Made by a program: the position numbers and the translations under genes. Shown piece by piece: positions 8,936-18,445 of a DNA stretch of 64,000 bases. The notes below the pieces were generated by a model. The model worked only from the letters and a program-made list of their open reading frames with translations, searched no databases and was not told the DNA's origin. Source of the DNA: Marinobacter profundi (GTDB lineage Bacteria; Pseudomonadota; Gammaproteobacteria; Pseudomonadales; Oleiphilaceae); contig NZ_KZ319374.1 of the NCBI RefSeq assembly GCF_002744715.1, forward strand, positions 156,322-220,321, in the 5' to 3' direction. Each line of letters opens with the position of its first letter. The first letter of the stretch is position 1.

Positions 8936-10204
8936 CTAGTCTGAGCCGCCGAGGCCCTGGTGCCGGCTGCCGGACCAGGCCCGCAGGGCCGGAATCAGGG
9001 CGACCGCCAGGCCGGCCGCGGGGACACTGGCCAGGATCAGCCATTCGGTACTGTCGAGGGGCCGCAGGCCGATGCGGATGCCGTAGTTGTCCAGCAGCCA
9101 GGGGCCGACCAGGGTCAGGCCGGCCGCGCCCAGGGCCAGGGCGAGGACGCAGGCGACCAGGGTCAGCGCCACGCACTCGATCAGGTACAGGCTGGCAATC
9201 AGTCCCGGGGAAGCCCCGGTGGCCCGCAGGATGGCAACCTCCTGGCGGCGCTGGGCCTGGAGCGCCAGCAGGACCGCCATCAGGCCCACCAGGCTGGTGA
9301 TGACCACGAAGCCGGTGATGTACAGCAGGATTCGTTCGAACTGGCCAAGCAGTCGCCACAGTTCGCTGAGCGCAATGCCGGGCAGGATGGCGCTGAGGGG
9401 TTCGTCGCGATACTGGCTGATGGCACGCTGGAGCTGAAAGGTCAGCACCTTGCGCTCCACACCCACCAGCACCGCCGTTACGCTGCTCGGCGTCAGGTCA
9501 CGCTGGCGGGCCTGTGCCGGGGTCAGGGTTCGGCCGGGCAGGGCAACCCCTGACTCCCAGCCGACGTGGATGGCTTCCAGGCCCTGCAGGCTGACATACA
9601 CCGCGCGGTCGACCGGCGTACCGGTGGCCGCCAGCACCCCGCTGACACGGAAGGGCGAGTCCCGGTGTTTCATGAAGCTGGTGCTGCCGCCCCCGTGGGC
9701 GAGCACAATGCTGTCGCCGCTGTGATGGTTCTTGCGGCGGGCCACTTCCGCCCCCAGCACAACGTCAAAGGTATCGCTGAACCAGTGGCCTTCGGCCAGT
9801 TGCAAGGCCTGGTCGCGGCCATAGCGGAAGTGCGCGGCAAAGGACGGGTCGGTGCCCACCACCCGGAACCCCTCGTAACTGTCCCCCAGTGAGAGCGGAA
9901 CCAGCCAGTCAATCCGCGGGTCCCGGGCCAGTTCCTCGACAGTTGACCAGCGGATGTTGTTGGTGGCGTCGCCGATGTGGAAGACCGAATACAGCAGCAG
10001 GTTGATCGGTCCGCTGCGGGCGCCCACGATCAGGTCGGTGCCACTGACGGTACTGGTGAACGCCTGCCTGATATCACTGCGCAGATACTGCACGCCGAGC
10101 AGCAGGGTCACGCTGAGGGTGAGTGTCAGGCTGACCAGGGCCAGGACGCCACGACGGTGCCACAGGCTGGCCAGGGCGAGCGTCAGTGCCAGTCGTGCTT
10201 TCAT
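8936..10204 (-). CDS. FtsX/MacB-type ABC transporter permease
   Basis: A 422-residue inner-membrane permease: N-terminal helix (about residues 20-42), a large periplasmic domain, then three C-terminal helices (about 285-315, 335-365 and 370-410). This is the FtsX/LolC/MacB layout, typical of mechanotransmitting ABC systems rather than importers. The ATG at 10204 overlaps the ATPase stop as ATGA, so the two are coupled. An upstream in-frame start would add six residues. With DUF3299 and DUF2796 genes next door it resembles the zinc-regulated zrg cluster I recall from Vibrio cholerae. Substrate unknown. Confidence 0.85.
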   Translation of the reverse strand: MKARLALTLALASLWHRRGVLALVSLTLTLSVTLLLGVQYLRSDIRQAFTSTVSGTDLIVGARSGPINLLLYSVFHIGDATNNIRWSTVEELARDPRIDWLVPLSLGDSYEGFRVVGTDPSFAAHFRYGRDQALQLAEGHWFSDTFDVVLGAEVARRKNHHSGDSIVLAHGGGSTSFMKHRDSPFRVSGVLAATGTPVDRAVYVSLQGLEAIHVGWESGVALPGRTLTPAQARQRDLTPSSVTAVLVGVERKVLTFQLQRAISQYRDEPLSAILPGIALSELWRLLGQFERILLYITGFVVITSLVGLMAVLLALQAQRRQEVAILRATGASPGLIASLYLIECVALTLVACVLALALGAAGLTLVGPWLLDNYGIRIGLRPLDSTEWLILASVPAAGLAVALIPALRAWSGSRHQGLGGSD

Positions 10205-10914
10205 GTCCGGGCCTCGAGGCAAACCTGGTGATGGAAGTGGTGGGCCAGCCCGAGATCATGGCTGACGAAGATCACCGAGGTGTGCCGTGCTTTCGCCAGG
10301 GTCAGCAGCAGTTCGATGAAGCGGTCCCGGTTGTCGGCATCGAGGGCGGAGGTAGGTTCGTCCGCCAGAATGATTTCCGGGGCGCCGGTCAGTGCCCGTG
10401 CTGCCGCCACCCGCTGCTGCTGGCCGATGCTCAGCTGGCTGACCGGGCGCTGCCAGTGGTCTTCCGCAATGGCCAGTGCGCCGAGCAAGGATGCCGCCTC
10501 GGCGGTCGGCGTCGGAGTCGCCCGTTGCCGGCGCAGCGGCGAGAGCCGGGTCGGCAGCAGGACATTGGCCAGTGGAGTGAGGTAGGGCACCAGGTTGAAC
10601 TGCTGAAAGATGACGCCCAGGTGATCGGCGCGAAAGCGGTCGCGGTCACCGGATGCCCGGTGGCTGACGTCCTCGCCGAGCATCATCAGCTCGCCGGTGG
10701 TTGGCTGTTGCAGGCCCGCAAGCAAGCTGAGCAGGGTGCTTTTGCCACTGCCGCTCGGGCCATGCAGAAACAGGTGTTCGCCGGTCTGCAGATGGAGATC
10801 CGGGAAGGTCAGCAGCGGTTGTTGCCGGCCCCAGCGAAATCCCAGGTTCCTGCTTTGCAGTGCGGTGGCGGTCGATTGGGTAGCCTGACCGGGCAGGTGG
10901 GCGGGTCCGGTCAT
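10201..10914 (-). CDS. LolD/MacB-type ABC transporter ATPase
   Basis: A 237-residue ABC ATPase. Walker A is GPSGSGKST (about residues 52-60), the Q-loop is IFQQFNLVPYL, the signature is LSIGQQQR, Walker B is IILADEPTSALD and the H-loop is FVSHD. The SALD sequence after Walker B is typical of LolD/MacB/FtsE ATPases, matching the FtsX-like permease encoded downstream with a four-base overlap. The gene diverges from the DUF3299 gene with 57 bases between starts, a space likely to hold two promoters. Confidence 0.9.
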   Translation of the reverse strand: MTGPAHLPGQATQSTATALQSRNLGFRWGRQQPLLTFPDLHLQTGEHLFLHGPSGSGKSTLLSLLAGLQQPTTGELMMLGEDVSHRASGDRDRFRADHLGVIFQQFNLVPYLTPLANVLLPTRLSPLRRQRATPTPTAEAASLLGALAIAEDHWQRPVSQLSIGQQQRVAAARALTGAPEIILADEPTSALDADNRDRFIELLLTLAKARHTSVIFVSHDLGLAHHFHHQVCLEART

Positions 10915-10971
10915 ACCCGCGTGCCCGTTACCGTTGTATGATGTGCCGTCTTGCTCAACGGGAAAGGTGTC

Positions 10972-11490
10972 ATGCTACTGAACACTCGCTTTGCTCCGAT
11001 ACTGGCTGTGGTTTTCTGGCTGGCCGGGTTGAATGCCGCTGCGGTCGCGGCGGCCGACCCGGTCCGGGAAATCGACTGGCTTGAGCTGATGCCGGCGGAA
11101 GACCTGAAGCTGCTCGAGAGTATGCCAGAAATCGAGCACGAGGGAGACGGCGCGCCGGCATTGCCGGACGAGATCATGACGGGCCGGGTGGTGCCGGAAA
11201 TGGACGGGGTTGCCGGTCGGGTGCCCGGTTTTATAGTGCCCCTGAAAACCACCAACGACATGGAAATTCTGGAGTTTTTCCTGGTGCCCTACTACGGTGC
11301 CTGTATCCATGTTCCGCCACCACCTCCCAACCAGATCATTCACGTCAAGTACCAGCCCGGTTTCACTATCGATGCCCTTTACACCCCGGTCTGGGTGGAA
11401 GGTGTTCTCCGCACCGAACGTACCGACAACGATATTGCCTCATCCTCATACTCGCTGGTGGCCGACAAGGTTGAAATCTACCAGGAGTGA
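10972..11490 (+). CDS. DUF3299 periplasmic protein
   Basis: About 172 residues with a clear signal peptide (hydrophobic core about residues 8-24, cleavage after AVAA) and a compact domain containing PGFIVPLK and YYGACIHVPPPPPNQI, which are DUF3299 landmarks. A Cys and a His occur in the CIHVPPPPPNQ segment and might bind metal or substrate. The ATG at 10972 follows a GGGAAAGG site. In several proteobacteria this family is encoded with the DUF2796 protein and the FtsX-type ABC pair; here it lies between them but on the opposite strand. Function unproven. Confidence 0.82.
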   Translation: MLLNTRFAPILAVVFWLAGLNAAAVAAADPVREIDWLELMPAEDLKLLESMPEIEHEGDGAPALPDEIMTGRVVPEMDGVAGRVPGFIVPLKTTNDMEILEFFLVPYYGACIHVPPPPPNQIIHVKYQPGFTIDALYTPVWVEGVLRTERTDNDIASSSYSLVADKVEIYQE

Positions 11491-11503
11491 TGCCCCCTGA
11501 CGG

Positions 11504-12103
11504 TCAGGGCTGAGTGTGGAACTCCGCTTGCGCTGCCGTCAGTACGGTGCTGCCCTGGCCCCGCGGGGTCAGCCATTGCACCTGGAGCTGCTCCAGCGCC
11601 GGAAAGCGCTCCGGTAACGCTGAGCGGAGCCGGCTCGCCGTTGTCGCGCCGGGGCAGTGCAGGGACTGGCTCAGGCGATAGTCGCTATGGCTTTCCCGGT
11701 GCTCGTCGCCGCCATGGTGATGATCGCCATCAGCGCCCGCCTCCGGCTCTTCGTCAAACACGGTTGCGGTAACCCGGCAGCTGGCTGGGACGGTGTCAAC
11801 CAGGGGATTCGCAGTCAGCCAGTGGCGGATGTCATTGAGTTGCTGGCGTTCCTCCGCGCTGCGGGCGGCCCGTTCGAAGCCGGCCAGGTTGGCGGCGGGG
11901 GATTCCAGGGTCAGCTCCAGCTGCTCGCCGTCCACGGCAAGCTGCAGCAGGGCCTGGCCGTGCTGATGGCTGCCGGGGTTGTCCGCGGCGACTGCGGTGG
12001 GCATGCCGGCGAGGGCCGATACCGCAGAGACCGCCAGCGCGAGTGCGGCCGTGCGAGGGCGGTGGAATGGCAAGGTCGTCCGGTGTCGGGTGGTCTTGTG
12101 CAT
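11504..12103 (-). CDS. DUF2796 (ZrgA-like) periplasmic protein, probably zinc-linked
   Basis: About 199 residues with an Ala-rich signal peptide (about residues 1-35 after a basic start), an early SHQHGQALLQLAVDGEQLEL segment and a mid-protein His/Asp-rich stretch (DGDHHHGGDEHRESH) suited to binding divalent metal. This is the DUF2796 layout; the family includes ZrgA of Vibrio cholerae, reported as zinc-regulated. The ATG at 12103 is chosen for the signal peptide. A Zur-like palindrome lies 18 bases upstream. The gene is convergent with the DUF3299 gene. Confidence 0.82.
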   Translation of the reverse strand: MHKTTRHRTTLPFHRPRTAALALAVSAVSALAGMPTAVAADNPGSHQHGQALLQLAVDGEQLELTLESPAANLAGFERAARSAEERQQLNDIRHWLTANPLVDTVPASCRVTATVFDEEPEAGADGDHHHGGDEHRESHSDYRLSQSLHCPGATTASRLRSALPERFPALEQLQVQWLTPRGQGSTVLTAAQAEFHTQP

Positions 12104-12120
12104 CGCGGGATTCCAGAATT

Positions 12121-12143
12121 GATATGTTATAACATAATCTATT
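12121..12143 (-). promoter_or_regulatory. Zur-like operator upstream of DUF2796 gene
   Basis: Contains the perfect 14-base palindrome TATGTTATAACATA and, extended, begins GATATGTTATAACATAATC, close to the gammaproteobacterial Zur consensus built on ATGTTATA half-sites. It is 18-40 bases upstream of the start codon, where repressor binding would block transcription. No zur gene is in the window. Confidence 0.6.
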
Positions 12144-12301
12144 CTTCCCGGACGGGACAATCAACCCCGCAAAGGTCACGGATCGTGTTGCAGCGATGCC
12201 TTCGGCTGGCGTGAGTGCTAGGATAGAGGCTTCAGTTTCAACCATTAGTTCCGACAATCCGTCTCAACCATAACCGTCCCAACCACAGGTACCGCACTTT
12301 C

Positions 12302-12901
12302 ATGTCTGTAAGCGACCACGCCAACGCCACCGATTCTCAGGGATTTGAACGCTGGGCCAATCTGTTTACCTCCCACCAGGCATTCAGCCATCCCTCCGAA
12401 CTCCACGGTGCGCTCTGTGGTCGGCTGGCGGCCGGCACCCGTATGGACAAGGACGAGTGGCTGGGGGTGGTGTCCGAACAAATGGGCCTGCCGCGGTCGG
12501 CACTGGATGAGTCCGGCGAGTTGGCGGGTTTCATGGCGGAGGCCTATGACGGCACCCTGGCCTTGCTGAAAGCCTCAGATATGAGTTTTCAGCCGCTGTT
12601 GCCGGATGACGATTACACCATGGAGCAGCGCCTGGAAGCCCTGATTGCCTGGATTCGCGGATTTCTCGAAGGTATGGCACTGGTTGCCGGCGAGTCGCTC
12701 GGCTCGGCTCCGGAAGAGATTCGCGAGCTGATCGAGGATCTGGTGGCGATCAGCCAGGTATCGGCGGGCGAGGACGCCGACGAGGACAGTGAGCAGCAGC
12801 TGATGGAAATCACCGAATATGTCAGGCTCGGGGCGTTGGCGGTGTTCACCGAGTTCAACCCGCCGGAAACCCCGGCCGCGGGCCCGCAGACGTTGCATTA
12901 A
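12302..12901 (+). CDS. ygfB: YgfB/YecA (UPF0149) family protein
   Basis: A 199-residue acidic, all-helical cytoplasmic protein. The ELHGALCGRLAAG segment (about residues 33-45) and the WIRGFLEGMAL segment are family hallmarks. It is immediately upstream of pepP, ubiH and ubiI, the same order as in E. coli and Pseudomonas. Pseudomonas YgfB has been linked to beta-lactam resistance control, but nothing in the sequence tells the role here. No metal-binding Cys motif of the SecA/YecA type is present at the C-terminus. Confidence 0.88.
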   Translation: MSVSDHANATDSQGFERWANLFTSHQAFSHPSELHGALCGRLAAGTRMDKDEWLGVVSEQMGLPRSALDESGELAGFMAEAYDGTLALLKASDMSFQPLLPDDDYTMEQRLEALIAWIRGFLEGMALVAGESLGSAPEEIRELIEDLVAISQVSAGEDADEDSEQQLMEITEYVRLGALAVFTEFNPPETPAAGPQTLH

Positions 12902-12920
12902 CCGATCAGCAGGAGTTGTT

Positions 12921-14240
12921 ATGGCATCAATCATCCCCGTCAAGGAATTCGCCGAGCGCCGGCGCCGGCTGATGGAGCTGATGGCTCCGGACAGCATTGC
13001 CATCCTGCCGGCGGCCCCGGAGCGGGTCCGTAATCGTGATGTCCTGCATCCGTTCCGCCAGGACAGCGACTTCCAGTACCTGACTGGATTTGGTGAGCCG
13101 GAAGCCGTACTGGTGCTCATTCCGGGACGGGAGCACGGCGAGTCGGTCCTGTTCTGCAAGGAGCGGAACCCGGAGAAAGAACTGTGGGACGGCTTCCTGG
13201 CCGGCCCCGAAGGTGCCATCGAGCGCTTTGGCCTCGATGATGCGTTCCCGGTATCCGACATTGACGACATCCTGCCCGGAATGATCGAGGGCCGCAGCCG
13301 GGTCTACTACCCGCTGGGCAAGGACCAGAACTTTGACACCCGGGTGATGGACTGGATCAAGGTCATCCGCAGCAAGGTCCGCACCGGCGCCCATCCGCCG
13401 GGCGAGTTCGTCGCGCTGGAGCACCTGCTCCATGATCTGCGCCTGTACAAGAGTGCCAATGAAATCAAGGTGATGGCAAAAGCTGGAGAGATCAGTGCCG
13501 AAGCCCATTGCCGCGCCATGAAGCGGGCCCGCAAGGGTGGTTACGAGTACCATCTGGAAGCGGAGCTGATCCACACCTTCATGGCTCACGGTGCCCGCTC
13601 CACCGCCTACCCGTCGATTGTCGGCGCTGGTGTCAACGGTTGTATCCTGCACTACATCGAGAACACGGCGCCGCTGAAAGACGGGGACCTGGTGCTGATC
13701 GACGCAGGCTGCGAGCTGGAGTGCTATGCCGCGGACATTACCCGAACGTTTCCGGTCAGCGGTCGGTTCAGTGAGCCACAGCGGGCACTCTACGAGGTGG
13801 TGCTGGCCGCGCAGTATGCAGCGATTGATGCGGTACGCCCCGGCAACCACTGGAACCAGCCCCATGAAGCCGCGCTGACCGTGCTGACCCGGGGCCTGAT
13901 TGAGCTGGGGCTGCTGCAGGGCACGGTCGAGGATGCCATCGCCGCGGAGGCCTACAAGCCGTTTTTCATGCACCGCACCGGCCACTGGCTCGGGCTGGAC
14001 GTGCACGATGTCGGTGATTACAAGGTCGGCGACGCCTGGCGTCAGCTCGAGCCGGGCATGGTGCTGACCGTTGAGCCCGGACTTTACGTTGCCCCCGACA
14101 ATACCGCGGTTGACCCGAAGTGGCGCGGCATCGGAATCCGCATCGAGGACGACGTGGTGGTTACCAAGGACGGCTGCCGGGTGCTGACCGACGCGGTACC
14201 CAAGACCGTCGACGATATTGAATCCCTGATGGCTGGCTGA
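12921..14240 (+). CDS. pepP: Xaa-Pro aminopeptidase
   Basis: A 439-residue cytoplasmic metallopeptidase that removes N-terminal residues preceding proline. An N-terminal AMP_N domain (about 1-135) is followed by the pita-bread catalytic domain. Dinuclear metal ligands are visible as Asp in LIDAGCE, Asp in AADITRTF, His in HRTGHWLGLDVHD, Glu in LTVEPGLY and Glu in GIRIEDDV. Length matches E. coli PepP. The ATG at 12921 has a CAGGAG site 19 bases after the ygfB stop. ubiH starts two bases after its stop, so the genes form one operon. Confidence 0.96.
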   Translation: MASIIPVKEFAERRRRLMELMAPDSIAILPAAPERVRNRDVLHPFRQDSDFQYLTGFGEPEAVLVLIPGREHGESVLFCKERNPEKELWDGFLAGPEGAIERFGLDDAFPVSDIDDILPGMIEGRSRVYYPLGKDQNFDTRVMDWIKVIRSKVRTGAHPPGEFVALEHLLHDLRLYKSANEIKVMAKAGEISAEAHCRAMKRARKGGYEYHLEAELIHTFMAHGARSTAYPSIVGAGVNGCILHYIENTAPLKDGDLVLIDAGCELECYAADITRTFPVSGRFSEPQRALYEVVLAAQYAAIDAVRPGNHWNQPHEAALTVLTRGLIELGLLQGTVEDAIAAEAYKPFFMHRTGHWLGLDVHDVGDYKVGDAWRQLEPGMVLTVEPGLYVAPDNTAVDPKWRGIGIRIEDDVVVTKDGCRVLTDAVPKTVDDIESLMAG

Positions 14241-14242
14241 GT

Positions 14243-15523
14243 GTGAGCAACCACGATACCGATATTATCATTGCCGGTGGTGGCCTGGCCGGCGCCACTC
14301 TGGCACTTGCGCTGGCCCGGATGGTGCCGCAACTGCGAGTGACCGTGGTGGAGGCCTATCCGTTGGCGCCCGATGCCCTGCCGGACAGCTACCAGCCCAG
14401 TTACGACGCCCGTTCCACCGCCCTGGCGTGGGGCTCGCGGCGAATCTTTGAGGAGCTGGGGTTGTGGTCCGAGCTGGCCGCCCATGCTACGCCGATCCGT
14501 CATATCCATGTTTCCGACCGCGGCCGGTTCGGTGCCACCCGGCTCCATGCGACTGACCATCACCAGGATGCCCTCGGCTACGTGGCGGATAACCGCTGGA
14601 TGGGGCTTTGCCTGATGCGGGCCTTGCTGGCCACCGGTGTAAACTGGCAGGCGCCGGCGGAAGTGGTCGCCATGACACCCCGGGACGACGGCGTGGTTGT
14701 GGTCCTGAATGCTGCCGAGGGTCGCCGTGAGTTGTCCGCGCGCTGCCTGGTGGTGGCGGATGGCGGCCGCTCTGGCCTGCGTGAACAGCTGGGCTTCCGG
14801 GTCGAGAGCCGGGCCTATGGCCAGCATGCCCTGATTGCCAATGTGTCGACCACCGACAGTCATAACTTCACCGCCTTCGAGCGCTTCACCGATCGCGGGC
14901 CTATGGCATTGTTGCCCCATGGTGACCCGCTGCGCGCCGGTAATACCGCAGCGCTGGTCTGGACCCTCGATGATGCGGCCCTGGAGGCCCTGCTGGCGAT
15001 GTCCGATGCCGACAAGTGTCGTCGCCTGCAGGAACGGTTTGGCTGGCGTCTCGGCCGCTTTACCCGCATCGGAACCTGCCACCACTATCCGCTCACCCTT
15101 ACCACGGTGCATGAGTCTGTGCGTCCCGGCGTGGTGTTGGTGGGTAATGCAGCCCATACCCTGCATCCGGTGGCCGGCCAGGGTTTTAACCTGGCCCTGC
15201 GGGGCTTGATGGCGCTGGTAGAGCAGTTTAGTCTGGCCGTCGAGCAGGGCCGCTCACCCGGTGACCTGGCGGTCCTGGGTGCCTACCAGCAGCATCACCG
15301 CAGTGACTGGCAGCAGACCGCCGGCTTTTCCGATTCGCTGATCCAGCTGTTCGGCCAGCCACTGCCCCTGGTTGGCGCGGCGCGCGATGCCGGTCTGGTC
15401 GGGCTGGACCTGTTGCCCGCTGCCAAGCGCTGGTTCGCCCGCAAGGCCATGGGTACCGGCGGCCGGCGCGCCAGCATTCGTCCTCCGGGCAGCACCTTCA
15501 CAGAGCAGGCAGAGCATGACTGA
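14243..15523 (+). CDS. ubiH: 2-octaprenyl-6-methoxyphenol hydroxylase UbiH
   Basis: A 426-residue FAD monooxygenase of ubiquinone synthesis. The N-terminal dinucleotide-binding motif is IIIAGGGLAGATLALAL, the family DG motif is VVADGGRSGLRE and the second FAD motif is VLVGNAAHTLHPVAGQGFNLALR. It starts with GTG, two bases after the pepP stop, and overlaps ubiI by eight bases. The distinction between UbiH and UbiI rests on order in the pepP operon and on overall resemblance, so the exact ring position hydroxylated is inferred. Confidence 0.92.
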   Translation: MSNHDTDIIIAGGGLAGATLALALARMVPQLRVTVVEAYPLAPDALPDSYQPSYDARSTALAWGSRRIFEELGLWSELAAHATPIRHIHVSDRGRFGATRLHATDHHQDALGYVADNRWMGLCLMRALLATGVNWQAPAEVVAMTPRDDGVVVVLNAAEGRRELSARCLVVADGGRSGLREQLGFRVESRAYGQHALIANVSTTDSHNFTAFERFTDRGPMALLPHGDPLRAGNTAALVWTLDDAALEALLAMSDADKCRRLQERFGWRLGRFTRIGTCHHYPLTLTTVHESVRPGVVLVGNAAHTLHPVAGQGFNLALRGLMALVEQFSLAVEQGRSPGDLAVLGAYQQHHRSDWQQTAGFSDSLIQLFGQPLPLVGAARDAGLVGLDLLPAAKRWFARKAMGTGGRRASIRPPGSTFTEQAEHD

Positions 15524-16739
15524 ACAGCAACCGTTCGACATTCTGGTGGTTGGCGGCGGCATGACCGGGTCGGCACTGGCGCTGGGCCTGGGCCAGCAGG
15601 GATGGAAGGTCGCCCTGATAGAGAGTGGCAACCCCGAATCCGCACTGGTGGAAGGTGCGCCGGCTGCCACGGTCGACGATTTCGAGCCCCGGGTCAGTGC
15701 CATCTCGGTGGCCAGCCAACGTCTGCTCGAATCCCTGGGCGCCTGGCAGTACGTGGCAACCCGGCGCCACTGTCCCTACCAGGCCATGACGGTGTGGGAT
15801 GGCGATGGTACCGGTCGAATCCACTTTGAGGCTGCCGAGTTGCAGGCGCAGGCACTTGGAACCATCGTCGAGAATCGCAGCGTGGTGCGGGCATTGTTCC
15901 TTGCCCTGCAGGGCAGTACCGTCGCAGTGTTCGGCGGCGTCAGCGTCAGTGGCTGGTGGGAGCAGGGGGATTCCCGCGGCATTGACCTGGCGGATGGCAG
16001 CAGGGTAGCGGCCCGTCTGGTGGTCGCCGCTGATGGTGCCAACTCCCGCCTGCGGCAGTGGGTCGGATTACCGACCCGGGAGTGGGATTACAACCAGCAG
16101 GCGATTGTCTGTACGGTGCGTACCGCACAACCCCACCGCTTTACCGCCTGGCAACGGTTTTCCCCGACCGGGCCGCTGGCGTTCCTGCCGCTGCAGGCGG
16201 AGTCGGGTGATGATCACTTCTGCTCGATTGTGTGGTCCCAGGACACCGCTGAGGCGCGCCGGCTTTTGACTTTGGGGGATGCTGCTTTTGTCGCCGAACT
16301 GGAGTCGGCCATCGAGCGCCAGCTCGGTGCCGTGCTGGCGGTTTCCCGGCGTTATGGCTTTCCGTTGCGCCAGCGCCACGCCAAGGATTATGTCCGCCCC
16401 GGGTTTGCCCTGGTGGGCGACGCCGCCCACACCATTCACCCGCTGGCCGGGCAGGGTGCCAACCTGGGTTACGGCGATGTACGGGTGCTGCTGGATGAGC
16501 TGGCCCGCGCCCGCGACACCGGGCTCGGGCCTGCCGACGAGCTGGTGCTGGCCCGTTACCAGCGTCGCCGCAAGGGTGAGAACCTCACCATGATGGCGGC
16601 GATGGAAGGCTTCAAGCAGCTGTTTGGCCGCGACGAGTTGCCCCTGCGCTGGTTGCGCAACACCGGCATGCGCTGGCTTGATAACCTGGCGCCCCTGAAA
16701 AACCGCATCGCGGCCGAGGCCATGGGGCTGGATCGCTAG
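15516..16739 (+). CDS. ubiI: Ubiquinone C5-hydroxylase-type FAD monooxygenase (UbiI/VisC)
   Basis: A 407-residue paralogue of the preceding enzyme with the same FAD-binding layout: ILVVGGGMTGSALALGL at the N-terminus, VVAADGANSRLRQ in the middle and LVGDAAHTIHPLAGQGANLGYGD near residue 300. UbiI hydroxylates C5 of the ubiquinone ring precursor. The ATG at 15516 lies inside the end of ubiH (eight-base overlap), implying coupled translation. Fourth gene of the ygfB-pepP-ubiH-ubiI operon. Confidence 0.92.
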   Translation: MTEQQPFDILVVGGGMTGSALALGLGQQGWKVALIESGNPESALVEGAPAATVDDFEPRVSAISVASQRLLESLGAWQYVATRRHCPYQAMTVWDGDGTGRIHFEAAELQAQALGTIVENRSVVRALFLALQGSTVAVFGGVSVSGWWEQGDSRGIDLADGSRVAARLVVAADGANSRLRQWVGLPTREWDYNQQAIVCTVRTAQPHRFTAWQRFSPTGPLAFLPLQAESGDDHFCSIVWSQDTAEARRLLTLGDAAFVAELESAIERQLGAVLAVSRRYGFPLRQRHAKDYVRPGFALVGDAAHTIHPLAGQGANLGYGDVRVLLDELARARDTGLGPADELVLARYQRRRKGENLTMMAAMEGFKQLFGRDELPLRWLRNTGMRWLDNLAPLKNRIAAEAMGLDR

Positions 16740-16771
16740 ACCGATAACTATTGCACAAGGAATCGCCGGAA

Positions 16772-17701
16772 ATGGCAGGAAGCAGCTTACTCGCCCTGAT
16801 TGATGACATTGCCACCATTCTTGACGACGTTTCGGTGATGACCAAGGTTGCCACCAAAAAAACCGCGGGGGTACTGGGGGATGACCTCGCCCTCAATGCC
16901 CAGCAGGTAACCGGGGTCAAACCGGCCCGCGAACTGCCCGTGGTGTGGGCCGTCGCAAAGGGCTCGTTTGTCAACAAGGCGATCCTGGTGCCGGCGGCGC
17001 TGGCCATCAGTTTTTTCGTACCCTGGCTGGTGACACCGCTGCTGATGCTGGGGGGAGCCTTCCTTTGCTATGAAGGCTTCGAGAAACTGGTCCATAAATG
17101 GCTGCATGCCGGTGAGGATGCGGCGCACAAGCAGGAGTTGCACGATGCGCTGACCAACCCCGAGGTTGACCTGAAAGCGGTGGAAAAGGAGAAAATCCGC
17201 GGCGCGATCCGTACCGATTTTATCCTGTCGGCAGAGATTATTGCCATTACCCTGGGCACCGTCACCGGTGAGTCCATCGGTATGCAGTTCCTGGTGCTGA
17301 CGGTGGTTGCGCTGATGATCACCGTCGGCGTCTATGGCCTCGTGGCGGGCATTGTGAAGCTGGATGACGGTGGCCTGTACCTCAGCCGGCGCGAGGGTGA
17401 CGGCGGCTGGCCGCAGCTTCAGCGCTCCTTCGGCCGGGGTATCCTGGTGATGGCGCCGTATATGATGAAAGCCCTGTCGGTGCTGGGCACCATCGCCATG
17501 TTCCTGGTGGGTGGTGGTATTCTCGTGCACGGCATTCCGCCGCTGTATCAGGCCATCCATGACCTTACCCACAGTTTTGGTGGCGTGATCGCCGCAGTGG
17601 GCCCCACCCTGCTGGATGGCCTGCTCGGGGTGATTGCCGGCGGTATCATCGTTGCCGTGGTGACGGTCGGTGGTAAGGTCTGGCAGGGTGTCCGGGCCTG
17701 A
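16772..17701 (+). CDS. DUF808 (YedI-like) inner-membrane protein
   Basis: A 309-residue polytopic membrane protein. The family-typical N-terminus [17 protein letters not shown] is followed by five to seven hydrophobic segments, with a cytoplasmic [15 protein letters not shown] stretch and a glycine-rich C-terminus. It corresponds to DUF808 (E. coli YedI), of unknown function. It begins 32 bases after ubiI and may be read through from that operon. It is convergent with rsmE, with only 21 bases between stops and no obvious terminator. Confidence 0.85.
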   Translation: MAGSSLLALIDDIATILDDVSVMTKVATKKTAGVLGDDLALNAQQVTGVKPARELPVVWAVAKGSFVNKAILVPAALAISFFVPWLVTPLLMLGGAFLCYEGFEKLVHKWLHAGEDAAHKQELHDALTNPEVDLKAVEKEKIRGAIRTDFILSAEIIAITLGTVTGESIGMQFLVLTVVALMITVGVYGLVAGIVKLDDGGLYLSRREGDGGWPQLQRSFGRGILVMAPYMMKALSVLGTIAMFLVGGGILVHGIPPLYQAIHDLTHSFGGVIAAVGPTLLDGLLGVIAGGIIVAVVTVGGKVWQGVRA

Positions 17702-17722
17702 TGCGGGCCGTCTTGCCGCTGC

Positions 17723-18445
17723 TCAGAAGTTGCAGCTGTCGTACAGCCGGCTGATCAGAACCGGAACCGCGGTTTCCACCCGCAGGATCCGGCTGCCCAG
17801 GTGGACCTGCTCGCAACCGGCTTCCGCCAGTTTGGTGACTTCGTAGGGCGTGAAGCCGCCTTCCGGCCCGATGCAGAGTACGGCCGGTTCGTCGAGTCCG
17901 GCCGGGCAACGGGTGGCCGTTCCGGGGTGGGCAACCAGGCCGCGTTTGCCGGCCAGCAAACCCGGTAACTCATCCTCCACGAAGGGCTTGAACAGCTTGC
18001 GGACATGGACTGCCGGCAGCGCCGTGTCACGGGCCTGCTCCAGGCCGAGCGTGAGATTTTCCCGCAGGTGCTCTTCCGTCAGCCATGGGGTCTGCCAGAA
18101 GCTTTTCTCCACTTTGTAGGCGTTGATCAGCCAGATGTCCTTGACCCCGAGGCTGGCACAGGTCTGCAGAACCCGACGGAACATCTTGGGGCGTGGCATG
18201 GCCAGGATCAGGGTCAGGGGCAGGGGGGGCGGAGGTGGCGAGTCCAGGGTTACCGCAAGTTCTGCCTCGCGATCGTCCAGGCGCAGGATGTGGCCCTCAC
18301 CGATCCGGCCGTTGACCTGTCCGACCGGAATCCGGTCGCCTTCTGCGGCTTTCAGCACGGAATGCAGATGAGCGAGGCGTCGGCCGCTCAGCACTGCCCG
18401 CCCCGGCGAGCGGAAATCGTCGTCGAACAGCAGTGCCAGGTTCAT
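17723..18445 (-). CDS. rsmE: 16S rRNA m3U1498 methyltransferase RsmE
   Basis: A 240-residue SPOUT-class methyltransferase that methylates U1498 of 16S rRNA using S-adenosylmethionine. An N-terminal PUA-like domain (about 1-75) precedes the trefoil-knot domain, whose SAM-binding knot motifs read LCIGPEGGFTPYEV and LGSRILRVETA. Length matches the E. coli enzyme. The ATG at 18445 overlaps the tatC stop as ATGA, so it is translated as the last gene of the tat operon. Confidence 0.95.
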   Translation of the reverse strand: MNLALLFDDDFRSPGRAVLSGRRLAHLHSVLKAAEGDRIPVGQVNGRIGEGHILRLDDREAELAVTLDSPPPPPLPLTLILAMPRPKMFRRVLQTCASLGVKDIWLINAYKVEKSFWQTPWLTEEHLRENLTLGLEQARDTALPAVHVRKLFKPFVEDELPGLLAGKRGLVAHPGTATRCPAGLDEPAVLCIGPEGGFTPYEVTKLAEAGCEQVHLGSRILRVETAVPVLISRLYDSCNF

